Positions 18,335 to 27,336 are shown, counted from the first letter of the stretch. The stretch: DNA of 64,000 bases from Candidatus Thiosymbion ectosymbiont of Catanema sp. Cochon2018 (GCA_011392765.1 WYCW01000003.1:602465-666464), one strand, 5' to 3'. Program-made: numbers and translations. The notes: generated by a model not told the origin, from the sequence alone.

Positions 18335-19331
18335 TCATCATGGAGTCGGGGCCTGCCAGAGGTTCCTGCCGGATATCGCCGAATCCTACCTCTTCCATCC
18401 AGCGACGACAGTCAGCCGCCGTGTAATCAAATCCACCGTGCGTCATCACCAGCATGTTCAAGCTCATGAGCAACCCAAAGGCATTTCGACTACGCGCGTC
18501 GTCTATGATGGTGTCATAAACGACCAGCATGCCTCCCTGGGGCAGGGCTCCATAGGCGCTCCGAAGCAGATGCCTTTTTTGCTCCGGATCCCAGTTGTGG
18601 AGAATATGGGCCATGAGCACTACATCTGCCTTGGGCAAAGGTTGTTTGAAGAAATCCCCGCCGCAGAATTGGATTTTTCCCTCCGGAAAGTGTGTCTTGA
18701 CATAGTCTTCGAATACGGGTCGCACCACTGGTAGCTCGAACCCGATACCTGAGAGGTGGGAATGTTGCTTGATGATCTCTACCAACAACCCCCCTTCCGC
18801 GGCTCCCACATCGACACAGGATTTATAGTTACTCCAGGGTAGTTTTTCGGCAATGATCTTGCTGCTTTCACCGGACAGGGCGGTCATTGCGCCGAGGAAA
18901 ATCTTTAACCGTTTCTGATCACTGTAAAGGTCCGCATAAAAGTCTTCTTCTCCGTCGCTGTTCTCTAGGCTTTGTCTTCGTCCTGTCCGAAGGGATTCGG
19001 TCAGTCCCCCCCATGAAGGGTAAATATGCTCTCCCATCAGACGGAGAAATTCCCCGAGATATGGTGAGTTGTCCTCGTTCAAGAACTGTTCGGTTTCCGG
19101 TGTATTGTGGTAGGTTCCATTCTCCCGTTTCAGAAACCCCAAAGCGGTCAGTGCATCCAAGAAATCCCTGGCGGCGCGTGGGTGCAGACCGAGCCGCTTC
19201 CGTATATCGGCGACATCTCCGGGTCTCCGGGCCAATTCCGTGAACAGTCCGAGCTCTACCGCGCTCAGTAAGGTTCTAGGTGCCCAGAATCCGGTTGCGA
19301 CTTTTAATAGATTTTCCGATGATGCAGGCAT
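18318..19331 (-). CDS. SAM-dependent O-methyltransferase
   Basis: A 337-residue enzyme of the caffeate/hydroxyneurosporene O-methyltransferase class: an N-terminal winged-helix dimerisation domain (about 10-95), then a Rossmann domain with SAM motif CVDVGAAEGGL and the catalytic-His region AHILHNWDPEQ. It would methylate a hydroxyl, often phenolic. The start is ATG 19331, three codons inside the longest frame, because AGAAGG precedes it. The following FMO gene overlaps its stop. Beside the P450 and hydroxylase genes it supports a pathway on an aromatic or other hydroxylated compound. Confidence 0.92.
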   Translation of the reverse strand: MPASSENLLKVATGFWAPRTLLSAVELGLFTELARRPGDVADIRKRLGLHPRAARDFLDALTALGFLKRENGTYHNTPETEQFLNEDNSPYLGEFLRLMGEHIYPSWGGLTESLRTGRRQSLENSDGEEDFYADLYSDQKRLKIFLGAMTALSGESSKIIAEKLPWSNYKSCVDVGAAEGGLLVEIIKQHSHLSGIGFELPVVRPVFEDYVKTHFPEGKIQFCGGDFFKQPLPKADVVLMAHILHNWDPEQKRHLLRSAYGALPQGGMLVVYDTIIDDARSRNAFGLLMSLNMLVMTHGGFDYTAADCRRWMEEVGFGDIRQEPLAGPDSMMIGFRE

Positions 19332-19524
19332 TTTTATCACCTTCTGAAAAAGAGGCTGTCATCTCGACCGAAGGGGGAGATCTTCGTCCGTAAAATAGGC
19401 CGCGCCTTTTCTGGGATAAGATCCCTCCTCCGTCGGGACAGGGATTTCTCGCTGCGCTCGAAATGACAAGCAACAACACAAATGGGAATAAGGCAGCAGG
19501 ATGAAATAACGCGCTCAACCCCCT

Positions 19525-21192
19525 TTATGTCGACCACCCCGACACCTGGCGTAACAACCCATCGGCGTCTTCAGGTAACACGTCTCCCCGCCAGGCGATA
19601 TGCTGGTCCGGACGGATCAATACCAATGGCCGTTCGTAGAGCCGGTGTAGTAGAGACATGTCCACCATCGCTTTCTCCAACCGCAAAACCTTCAAGGGAA
19701 TTCGCCGGTGGGTAGCGGGTGCCACGAAATCCTGTACGTCACCATCATGTCCTTCACCAAAGGTTAGCAGCGTAAATCCTTGTCCGAAATGATCGAACAG
19801 GGCCGAGCCGTCTCTGAACCACAGGTGGGGCGCCCGTCCGCCCGGACAGGCCGATGGCCTATAGGTCACCTTGTCATCGGGGGGCGGGCTGGTTCCGTCA
19901 CCGATGACCAGGAGCGAATCATCGTAGCGGGCACCCAGCTGGGTGCCGAGTAGCATGGATTGTCCATCCTGGGTCTCCGCCAGTTGGGCGGAGAATAATG
20001 CGCGTTGCCGGTCTCCCGCCTCGCCGTCATCTTCGATCCCATCCGGGATGATCATGCGGCCCAGGGATTGGGAGTAGCCCCTGGCGATATTGGTATTGCG
20101 GATGGCAACGGGTTTGCGCTCCGCCTCATAGGTATCCGGCAGAGAGGGATCACCCCAGCCTTGGAGTACCGCCGCCAGCTTCCAGGCCAAATTGGCCGTG
20201 TCGTCAATACCTGTGTTCATGCCGAGACCACCGGTCGGCGTAAACAGGTGCGCGGCATCTCCGGCCAGAAAGACCCGACCCTGCCGGAAGCTTTCCGCCA
20301 CTAGGGCAAAACCCGCGGTCCAGGATTTGACAGAGATCACCTCCGTCTCAATGCCCCCACCGGCAATCAGGTCCACGAACCCTGCCATATCCGTCGTTTC
20401 CGGGGTCTGTCCCTCACGGGGTTTGAACAGGATCAGATAGTCGTCCTTGCCGTCCAGGGTAAACACGACCGCCCGCGCCTCGGCGTTCAGGATCCAGTGC
20501 TGCCATGCGGGCTTGCAGCCCATGGCCTGCTGCAATCCGGATACCCGCACATGGGCGGAGAGCATCTGTCCGCTCATGAACGGCAGCTCGGACGTGTCCA
20601 GTCCCTCGTAGGAGATGCCCAATCCCTGGCGAACGGTGCTGTGCGCCCCATCGCATCCCACCAGATAGTCGCACGCTATCCGCTGGGTTTTTCCGGTTGC
20701 CGCATGGCTTACCACGGCATTCACTTGGTTCTGGTCCTGCCGGAAATCCTCCAGGGTCCAGCCGAAACGGACATCGCACGGGGCAAGGGTTTCGGTGTGT
20801 CGTTTCAGGAATGCCTCTACATAGATCTGATTGGCGCGGTGCGTGGGTTCGGGAATGGAAGAACCGGGGCGGCGACAGTGCTCTACTTCCTGTTCGGGAG
20901 TGAGATAAGAGACCCGGCTGATTTCATGGCCCAATAGCCGGGTTAGAAAGACCACATCATGGGAACGATCGGCAGGCGGACCTAATTGGCGTACCGCGTC
21001 CGCGATCCCCAGGCGCCGGTAATGCTCCATGGTGCGACAGCCATTGCTGTTGCCTCTGGGATGGGAGGAGGTATCCGGCTCTCGGTTCACCAGAACGGAT
21101 CGGACCCCACGCCAGGCCAGATCAATAGCCAGCACCATCCCCACGGGACCACCGCCTACGATCAGAATTGGGGTTCGGATTGGTTCAGCCAT
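19525..21192 (-). CDS. FAD-dependent aromatic hydroxylase (PheA/TfdB type)
   Basis: A 555-residue class A flavoprotein monooxygenase. FAD-binding GGGPVGMVLAIDLAWRG lies at the N-terminus, the DG motif is in LVGCDGAHSTVRQGLG, and the GD motif in LAGDAAHLFTPTGGLGMNTG. A C-terminal thioredoxin-like domain with VLIRPDQHIAWRGD is typical of phenol and polyketide hydroxylases. It would insert oxygen ortho to a phenolic hydroxyl using NAD(P)H. ATG 21192 (MAEPIRT) is chosen over an upstream start because the extra 26 residues are not family-like. A repeat region separates it from the aldolase fragment. Confidence 0.92.
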   Translation of the reverse strand: MAEPIRTPILIVGGGPVGMVLAIDLAWRGVRSVLVNREPDTSSHPRGNSNGCRTMEHYRRLGIADAVRQLGPPADRSHDVVFLTRLLGHEISRVSYLTPEQEVEHCRRPGSSIPEPTHRANQIYVEAFLKRHTETLAPCDVRFGWTLEDFRQDQNQVNAVVSHAATGKTQRIACDYLVGCDGAHSTVRQGLGISYEGLDTSELPFMSGQMLSAHVRVSGLQQAMGCKPAWQHWILNAEARAVVFTLDGKDDYLILFKPREGQTPETTDMAGFVDLIAGGGIETEVISVKSWTAGFALVAESFRQGRVFLAGDAAHLFTPTGGLGMNTGIDDTANLAWKLAAVLQGWGDPSLPDTYEAERKPVAIRNTNIARGYSQSLGRMIIPDGIEDDGEAGDRQRALFSAQLAETQDGQSMLLGTQLGARYDDSLLVIGDGTSPPPDDKVTYRPSACPGGRAPHLWFRDGSALFDHFGQGFTLLTFGEGHDGDVQDFVAPATHRRIPLKVLRLEKAMVDMSLLHRLYERPLVLIRPDQHIAWRGDVLPEDADGLLRQVSGWST

Positions 21193-21358
21193 TGTGTTCA
21201 GAAGCTGTCCGGTTAAAAGCAATCCTGAATGATTCGGCGCGGTTTGGAGGACCGGGCTTTCTTTATCCACAGATTGCGCAGATTAAGAACGAAATAATCT
21301 GTGGAAATCTGCGTAATCCACGGATTAAAAAGGTTTCCTGTCAGGTTGGACTTAGCCC

Positions 21359-21426
21359 GTAGGCTGGGTTGAGGAACGAAACCCAGCGCTGCTGAGTGCC
21401 GGGTTCGTCCCTGAACCCAGCCTACG
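21359..21426. repeat. Palindromic repeat, GTAGGCTGGGTT type
   Basis: Hairpin with arms CGTAGGCTGGGTT and AACCCAGCCTACG around GAGGAACGAAACCCAGC. Other copies lie at 30685-30775 (inside a MITE), 47325-47509 (split), 50671-50719 (half) and 55632-55680. Here it runs into the aldolase reading frame and supplies its stop codon. Confidence 0.8.
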
Positions 21427-21913
21427 AGCTGCGACACCACATGGTGAAAAGAACGATGAGCCACTCTACATCCTCGTCATCGACCTCCTTGTGACACGCG
21501 ACACGGATGATATTTCCTCCGAAACTGACCAGCCGGATGTTTGCTTTCCTGGCCTGGGCGACCAAATCACGGGTATCGAAAGGGGCATCTTTCCCGATGG
21601 CCAAATGGAGCATATTCGTTTCCACCGGCGGATCGACAGGTGCAATGTGCGGTAATTCCGCCAGACGCCGGGCCAGTTCACGGGCACGGCGATGGTCGTC
21701 GGCAAGGCCACGGATGTTGTCGGGCCCGATGGCCTCCAGCCCACAGGCGGCGATGATCCCCGCTTGACGCATACCACCGCCCATAAATCTTCTGACCTTA
21801 CGGGCCTTTCCGATAAATGCCTCGCTTCCGCACAGCATGGACCCGATAGGCGCGCCCAAGCTCTTGGACAGGCAGAACATCACCGAATCGACGGGTGCGG
21901 ATAATTCGCGCAC
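21422..21913 (-). pseudogene. Threonine aldolase family, C-terminal fragment
   Basis: 163 residues match the second half of low-specificity threonine aldolases (beta-eliminating lyase family): VMFCLSKSLGAPIGSML, with the PLP-binding Lys in SKS, and RFMGGGMRQAGIIAACGLEA. Everything before residue 1 is missing: the frame meets a stop a few codons upstream, and the aldehyde dehydrogenase gene ends 40 bases away. At the 3' end the stop lies in an inserted palindrome, so the last residues (MWCRSS) are not native. It cannot be a working aldolase as it lacks the N-terminal half. Confidence 0.85.
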
Positions 21914-21953
21914 CGATTTCGGGTTCTTTTATCGCCATACCGAACACCCTTGG

Positions 21954-23456
21954 TCAAAGCAGGTCATAACGCGGTTTTCGTGCCGCACCTGTCCGGTCGA
22001 TATAGACGGTCTTCAGGTTGCAGAACTCATCCAGGGTGCGGGCCGTCGCCTCCCGCCCGAAGCCGGATTGCTTCCAACCGCCGAACGGGAAGCCTACCAT
22101 GCGGATCAGGTGGTCATTGATCCAGACATACCCCGTCCGCACCTCTTCCGCCATGGTCAGGGCGGTATTGATATCATTGGTCCAGACGGAACCGGCCAAC
22201 CCGTATTGCGTGTCGTTGGCGAGGCGAATCGCTTCGGCCATATCGCCGAAGCGCTGTACCATCGGGACCGGACCGAAGATCTCCTCGCGGGTCGCCGAGG
22301 TGTCGGAATCCTCCACGGCCAGGATTGTCGGTTCGACCCAAAACCCTTTGGCATAGCTGCCGTCGCGCAACCTGCCGCCGCCGCACAGCGGGGTGGCGCC
22401 TTCCTCGATGGCGCGGGCCACGCAGCCTTCCACCTTGTCCCGGGCAGCGCAGGTCACCACCGGCCCCACATTGGTGTCCGGTTCGATCCCCGGTCCAACC
22501 CGCAGAGCCTTGGTCCGGTGGACGAATTTTTCGACGAATTCGTCGTGAATGGACTCGTGCAGCAGGAGGCGGGTGCTGGCCATGCAGATCTGCCCACTGT
22601 TGAGGTAGACACCCCACAGGGCACCCTCCACAGCGGCGTCCAGGTCCGCATCCGGAAATACCACTTGCGGGGCCTTGCCGCCCAGCTCCAGCAACAGCCG
22701 TTTCACATTCCCGGCGGCCAGGCGCATGATCGCCTTGCCGGTGGCGGTGGAACCGGTGAAGGCCACCATGTCCACATCGGGGTGTTCCGCCAGTCGTCGC
22801 CCCACCGGTTCACCACTGCCGTGGACCAGATTGACGACCCCTTCCGGTATCCCCGCCTCCAGCAGACACTCCACCAGGAGGACGGAAGAAATAGGACACT
22901 CCGCCGGCGGTTTCAGGACCACGGAATTCCCTGCTGCCAGGGCCGGGGCCAGCTTTTCGCTGCCCAGGACCAAAGGCACATTGCCGGGCGTGATACAGGC
23001 GACTACGCCTACGGGCTGCTTGAGGGTGTAGGCCGAGGCCCAGGGCTCCGGCCGTGCCGCCTGCCCATGGAAGTTCAGCAGGGTACTGGCGAAGAAGTCC
23101 CACGCCCCCGCCGCAAGCGGCACCATCATGCCCTTGCTCTGGCGGATGGAGCGGCCCTGATCCAGGGTCTCGGCGGTGGCGATTTCATCACCCCGCTCCA
23201 TCAGGAGTTCCCCGACCCGGCGCAGGACGCGGGATCTGTCCCGGTATCCTAGCCGCCGCCAGCTACCGGCCTCGAAGGACTTCCGGGCGCCTGCGACGGC
23301 CCGGTCCGTATCTTCCCCGGTGCCTTGCGGTATCGAACCCAGGCTCCCCTCGGTCGCCGGATCGAGCAGGTCGATCCGCGCTTCCCCGGTGGAGTCCACC
23401 CATTTCCCATCGATCAGGTTTTGATAGGTCCTGGGGGAAATCGTGACCGTGCTCAT
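21954..23456 (-). CDS. Aldehyde dehydrogenase
   Basis: NAD(P)-dependent aldehyde dehydrogenase of 500 residues, normal for the family. General-base Glu in LLLELGGKAP, catalytic Cys in NSGQICMASTRLL, Rossmann region FTGSTATGKAIM and the C-terminal PFGGWKQSGFGRE are all present. It resembles betaine-aldehyde and gamma-aminobutyraldehyde dehydrogenases, but the substrate cannot be fixed from sequence. Its start overlaps the stop of the upstream methyltransferase by four bases (ATGA), so the two genes are translationally coupled. A 471-residue open frame on the opposite strand is a shadow. Confidence 0.95.
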   Translation of the reverse strand: MSTVTISPRTYQNLIDGKWVDSTGEARIDLLDPATEGSLGSIPQGTGEDTDRAVAGARKSFEAGSWRRLGYRDRSRVLRRVGELLMERGDEIATAETLDQGRSIRQSKGMMVPLAAGAWDFFASTLLNFHGQAARPEPWASAYTLKQPVGVVACITPGNVPLVLGSEKLAPALAAGNSVVLKPPAECPISSVLLVECLLEAGIPEGVVNLVHGSGEPVGRRLAEHPDVDMVAFTGSTATGKAIMRLAAGNVKRLLLELGGKAPQVVFPDADLDAAVEGALWGVYLNSGQICMASTRLLLHESIHDEFVEKFVHRTKALRVGPGIEPDTNVGPVVTCAARDKVEGCVARAIEEGATPLCGGGRLRDGSYAKGFWVEPTILAVEDSDTSATREEIFGPVPMVQRFGDMAEAIRLANDTQYGLAGSVWTNDINTALTMAEEVRTGYVWINDHLIRMVGFPFGGWKQSGFGREATARTLDEFCNLKTVYIDRTGAARKPRYDLL

Positions 23457-24307
23457 AACCTGTACTCATAGATAAAGAAGCTCTGCTTCTCCGGCGGGTT
23501 GTCCGGGGCCGTGGCATGGCAGGCATGTTGCTTGAATCCCTTCAATTCGACTTCTTTCTCTACTGTCAGGGGAGAGAGTTTGAACTCATCGGCGCTCTCG
23601 GTTTTGAGATCATCGCGGGCGGCGCGCAACTCGAAGACGGCCACATCCAGGCAGTCCCGCTCCATGGCGTAATCCACCACATAACGGTACCAGCGCCACA
23701 GCATCTGCAGACGCAGCCTTTCTATTTCACGGGCAATTTCCGGGACAGTACCGTCCTTTTCCCAGGCCGCGATCTCATCATCATTGGTCAGGATATAACC
23801 GTTGGCGAGGTAGATCTTGGACGCCTTTCGTATACGCTCGGCATGGGCGCCGAAGCAGTATTCCGGGCAGAATTCGTCCCCCAGGATCAAGAGGCCATCC
23901 GGTGCCAGAAACCGCTTGATATGATCCAGATAGGTGCGGGGCTGATGATGGTGGGTGCCCCAACTGAGCACCACATCCACAGGTTCGTTCCATTCCGAAA
24001 GAGGTCCGGTAAAGACCTTTGCCTTGGTGCCGACGAACCGCCGCTTCAGGTCCTCGGTGGCGCCGTCCCAATCCTCCTGTACCATCAAATCCAGATCGGG
24101 AATCGTCTGCAACAGACGAGAACTGAAAAACCCCGTACCGCAACCGACATCCAGGATACGCGGGCGCTGACCCAACTCGGCTACGAGGCGTCTGACGATA
24201 TCCAGAATAATCAGGTCCCCTTCCTCGATCTGTGGGTGTCCTCCCCGCATGGATGCAATGACATCGCCTTTTGGGGGATCGGTCGATATTTTTTGTGAAT
24301 CGAACAT
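23453..24307 (-). CDS. Class I SAM-dependent methyltransferase
   Basis: 284 residues with SAM motif I ILDVGCGTGFFSSRL, an acidic motif II around LMVQEDWD, and motif post-I VVLSWGTHHHQPRTYLDHIKR, which has an unusual run of three His. The rest (FCPEYCFGAHAERIRKASK) is not diagnostic. The acceptor is unknown: N, O or C. It is coupled to the aldehyde dehydrogenase by a four-base overlap and lies 70 bases from the FOXRED2-like gene, so these three probably form one transcript starting at 25921. Confidence 0.85.
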   Translation of the reverse strand: MFDSQKISTDPPKGDVIASMRGGHPQIEEGDLIILDIVRRLVAELGQRPRILDVGCGTGFFSSRLLQTIPDLDLMVQEDWDGATEDLKRRFVGTKAKVFTGPLSEWNEPVDVVLSWGTHHHQPRTYLDHIKRFLAPDGLLILGDEFCPEYCFGAHAERIRKASKIYLANGYILTNDDEIAAWEKDGTVPEIAREIERLRLQMLWRWYRYVVDYAMERDCLDVAVFELRAARDDLKTESADEFKLSPLTVEKEVELKGFKQHACHATAPDNPPEKQSFFIYEYRL

Positions 24308-24379
24308 AACTGATTTTGCTCCGCAGAATTATCAGCCCTGCTTTGCGGGATAAAGGACTATCAAGGAGTATGGTGGTAT

Positions 24380-25921
24380 TCACGCCGCCATGGCCGGAAG
24401 CCCTATGCCTCGGATGAACCGATCGAGCGGTCCGACATGCAATTCGGCGTCTTCCCAAATGGCCTCCAGGTTTTCCACCAGATGCTGTTCGGCCAGCACC
24501 TCTCCATTCCGGCACAGGCGAATGATAGGATGCAGGGCGGTGCTGTCCGCTGCATTGTCCGGGTCGTGTTCCGATACCCGGTCGTCGTACAGGGTGTCGA
24601 AGTCATGGCGACCGTATTCCAGGGTGACCGTGAGGTAAGGGACATCGCCCACCAGGCCACCGGTATGGACATAGTCTATGGGTACGGCCTCATAGTGGCG
24701 TGTTTCCTTCCCCGGTACGAATACATCCCCCAGGAAGCCAAATTGCTGCCACAGGGCGGAGCTGCGGTTGATGAGCCGGATGATGGTGGGGCCGATCGCT
24801 TCCCGGTCGATCAGGTGATGCGGCCAGGGCGTGTCGTGATACCTCTCTTTGAGGTAATGGAACAAGGCACGCAGGTTGTAGCGAAAGCCGTGGATGAAGC
24901 CGGAGGTGGTCTTCTGGTAGTCCCGCTGTTGCGTCAAGGTCCCGGCGAAATACATATCCGGCACATTGACCGATTCCCATACCGCGTTCTGGCGCGGGAG
25001 GCGGTCATGGGTCTTCGGGTCCGTTTCCGGCCGGCAGCTTGCATCGAAGATGTCCTTATCGAGTTGGAAGCCGGTACAGCAGATGATCCGATCATAGTAG
25101 TAGCTGGAACGGGAATCGCCGGCACGGTGATAGATCACCGTGCCACGGAAACCGTCTCCGTCCCGTTCTATTTTTTCTACCGTAGCATCCAGGATCCCGT
25201 TCTGGGATTTGAGCTGGTAGGTGTCGATGAAATTGTTGTTCACCGCCCGTAGGTTGCCGACGTAATGGGTCTGCCAGGCGAACCTGAGCAGCTCCGGCCC
25301 CGCCACATGGATGGTCGCGGCGTGGCCGATGAGGTGATCGGCCGTCTCGAAACTGGAATTGCCTTTGCCGAGGATCAGGACCCGCTGGTTGGTGAATTCC
25401 TTCGGGTCGAGGGAGACCGAGGTGTATTGCTCGGCCATCTCGATGCCCTCGATCGACGGGGACCAGGGCTTGGACACGCCGGTGGCGACGATAAGGCGCC
25501 GGCCTGAAAAGAGCTTTCCGTCCGCGGTCTCGGCATGGAAGCCCTTTTTATCCCGAAAGACACGAACGATATCCGCGTTGTAGTGGGTATCGGGCACAAA
25601 TTTCGCCGCGAATCCCTCCAGGTATTCCACCAGCCTGTCGGCACCGGGGAAGTAGTCCTTGGAATACTCCCTGAACAGGAAGCCGTAGTCGTCGGTGAGG
25701 AGAGAGTTCCAATCCCAACGCAGGTTGCGTTCCGGGTCGTCGCAACCCGTGTGGATCTTGTTGATGGAGATGAGTTTGCGGTGCCGGGGGAACTTCCTGA
25801 AGAAGGTCCCCGCGCTACTGCCGCGCTCCAGGATGCGGTAGGAATATCCGGCCCGCTCCAGATAGTAGCCGAGCTGCAAACCGGCAGGACCGGCTCCGAG
25901 GATCAGATAGTCGGGATTCAC
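24380..25921 (-). CDS. FOXRED2-like FAD/NAD(P)-dependent oxidoreductase
   Basis: 513 residues. FAD-binding GAGPAG lies at 8-13 and a second Rossmann motif at ILGKGNSSFETADHLIG. The segment FPRHRKLISINKIHTG followed by NLRWDWNSLL strongly resembles the eukaryotic FOXRED2 protein and related bacterial monooxygenase-like flavoproteins. The exact reaction is unknown; hydroxylation or disulfide chemistry are both possible. GTG 25921 is the start, with an AGGAAT/AGGT purine stretch ahead. It is the first gene of the minus-strand run and faces the XRE regulator across a 180-base divergent promoter region. Confidence 0.85.
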   Translation of the reverse strand: MNPDYLILGAGPAGLQLGYYLERAGYSYRILERGSSAGTFFRKFPRHRKLISINKIHTGCDDPERNLRWDWNSLLTDDYGFLFREYSKDYFPGADRLVEYLEGFAAKFVPDTHYNADIVRVFRDKKGFHAETADGKLFSGRRLIVATGVSKPWSPSIEGIEMAEQYTSVSLDPKEFTNQRVLILGKGNSSFETADHLIGHAATIHVAGPELLRFAWQTHYVGNLRAVNNNFIDTYQLKSQNGILDATVEKIERDGDGFRGTVIYHRAGDSRSSYYYDRIICCTGFQLDKDIFDASCRPETDPKTHDRLPRQNAVWESVNVPDMYFAGTLTQQRDYQKTTSGFIHGFRYNLRALFHYLKERYHDTPWPHHLIDREAIGPTIIRLINRSSALWQQFGFLGDVFVPGKETRHYEAVPIDYVHTGGLVGDVPYLTVTLEYGRHDFDTLYDDRVSEHDPDNAADSTALHPIIRLCRNGEVLAEQHLVENLEAIWEDAELHVGPLDRFIRGIGLPAMAA

Positions 25922-26035
25922 CTTACCTATTCCTTCCGTTGACGAAAGGCATTCTGTTTTTTTCCCAATTCCGACAAGGTGTTGAGGGAAAGAAAGGCCT
26001 CAATATCTGCCGATCGCTTTTTCAGAAACGAACAC

Positions 26036-26078
26036 TTCTATGCATCTATGCAATGAAAAATAGCACATATGCATAGAA
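26036..26078. promoter_or_regulatory. Operator-like repeats between divergent genes
   Basis: TTCTATGCAT at 26036-26045 and ATGCATAGAA at 26069-26078 form a perfect 10-base inverted repeat. TCTATGCA also occurs twice in direct orientation (26037-26044 and 26045-26052). The site lies just upstream of the XRE regulator and about 120 bases ahead of the FOXRED2-like gene, so it is a good candidate for autoregulation and control of the metabolic island (inference). Confidence 0.6.
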
Positions 26079-26099
26079 GGGTCAATTAGATTTTTGCAT

Positions 26100-26447
26100 A
26101 TGCGCACTTTTGGACAACGCCTTACCGCGGCTCGACGGCGGGCCGACTTATCGCAAGCCGAGCTCGCTCGGCGAATTGGTGTGAATCCGAGCTCGATCAA
26201 CCGGATCGAGTCCGGTGAGAGCAAAGGGGCAAAACCCGAGCATCTAGCCGCTTTAGCCCGGGTCCTCGATGTCAGTATGGAATGGCTGGCGACCGGACAG
26301 GAAAATCGGGCCGCAGAGCCAAGGTACGGCTACACTCTGGTGGGAATACAGGAACGTCTCATAGCGCAAATCAAGCAGATGAGTATATCGGATCAGGCCC
26401 TGTTGCTGCGGATCGCTCACGCCTTGGAGCATACCTCGCGTCTATGA
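26100..26447 (+). CDS. XRE-family transcriptional regulator
   Basis: 115 residues. The N-terminal helix-turn-helix (FGQRLTAARRRADLSQAELA, then RRIGVNPSSINRIESGES) is a classical XRE/Cro domain. The rest (ARVLDVSMEWLATGQE and a helical tail IQERLIAQIKQMSISDQALLL) is typical of small phage-repressor-like regulators. ATG 26100 is chosen; a TTG two codons earlier is possible. It is transcribed away from the FOXRED2-like gene and has TCTATGCA-type sites in its promoter. Confidence 0.88.
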   Translation: MRTFGQRLTAARRRADLSQAELARRIGVNPSSINRIESGESKGAKPEHLAALARVLDVSMEWLATGQENRAAEPRYGYTLVGIQERLIAQIKQMSISDQALLLRIAHALEHTSRL

Positions 26448-26488
26448 ACGACTCCATGGCTTCCGGACAATTCAGGTGCAACGGGTAT

Positions 26489-26860
26489 AGCTGATGGTCA
26501 GCGCAATCCCTCCGGATCTCCCGATCCGCGGGTGCCGGTTTCTGGCTACCCGCGACCCGATCCAGCTCCCGCAAGCGGGCGAGCTTCTCGCGGATGCGGA
26601 TTTCCAGCCCGCGGTCTGCGGGAGCATAGTATATGGGGTGAGACAGGCCATTCGGGAAATAGTTCTCGCCCGCCGCGTAGCCCTCCGGCTTGTCGTGGGT
26701 ATAGCGGTAGCGCTTTCCGTATCCCAGCTCCTGCATGAGACGGGTCGGGGCATTGCGCAGGTGCATCGGGACTTCCAGGGAACCGGAACGGCGGGCGTCC
26801 TCCAAGGCCGCGTTCCAGGCCTGATAGACCGCATTGCTCTTGGCGGCACAGACCGGATAT
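26489..26860 (-). pseudogene. rarA C-terminal fragment (duplicate)
   Basis: Reads EDARRSGSLEVPMHLRNAP, then [16 protein letters not shown] and [19 protein letters not shown], close to the last 110 residues of the intact RarA at 29177-30529. Homology stops abruptly at about 26860 in the middle of the protein. The stop codon is lost on the other side, where the frame continues antisense to the XRE gene. It is a duplicated end, not a gene. Confidence 0.85.
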
Positions 26861-27087
26861 TGAGCGAGCGGGTTTTCACGGAAGCGTTATCCGCAAATCA
26901 ACACAAATGGATGCAAATAAACGCAGTGGGATGAAGAGCCGTCAATGATGACGAGCCGATTGCGACCACTTTGCGTTCATTCGCGTTCATTTGCGGCAAA
27001 AGTGACAAGCAACTATTCGGACTGATTCAGCCATTGCATTCGACTCGGATTATGTCCTTATGAGTTCGCGCAGCAGAATCGTTCAAT

Positions 27088-27181
27088 TTACATCCCCCAC
27101 ACCCCGATCCGGTATTTCCCATACGGCTCTTCTTTGACAAAGACCTTCTTTTCCCATGGGGTATCCGGGGTACGATCGAAG
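27088..27181 (-). pseudogene. AAA-ATPase C-terminal scrap
   Basis: The frame reads DRTPDTPWEKKVFVKEE and ends PYGKYRIGVWGM, identical but for one residue to the end of the ATPase at 5757-7355. The sequence then breaks at a small inverted-repeat element (27182-27336). Beyond it no more of this gene is present, so the element's insertion was followed by, or met, a rearrangement. Confidence 0.85.
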
Positions 27182-27336
27182 GCAATGCCATTAAGTTAGT
27201 CGCTGGTTGCTTACCAGTGCGGAAGAGAAAACTACGAATCACGCGAATCCCCGCGAATCGGATTCGCGGGGATTCGCGTGATTCGTAGTTTTTCCTCTGG
27301 TTTGCCGACTGGCAACGTTTAACTTAATGGCATTGC
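27182..27336. mobile_element. MITE with 8-bp target duplication
   Basis: A 155-bp element with ends GCAATGCCATTAAGTTA and TAACTTAATGGCATTGC, perfectly inverted. It is flanked by GATCGAAG at 27174-27181 and again at 27337-27344, an 8-bp target-site duplication. Inside is a near-perfect hairpin, with arms CTACGAATCACGCGAATC and its complement. No transposase is present. It sits in the remnant of an ATPase gene. Confidence 0.9.

Noticed and set aside
21837..23252. 471-residue plus-strand frame
   Set aside because: Shadow of the aldehyde dehydrogenase on the minus strand; no domain recognisable.
9533..26447. PKS/NRPS or RiPP core for the metabolic island
   Set aside because: No ketosynthase, adenylation or carrier domain and no convincing precursor peptide; the island has tailoring-type enzymes only.
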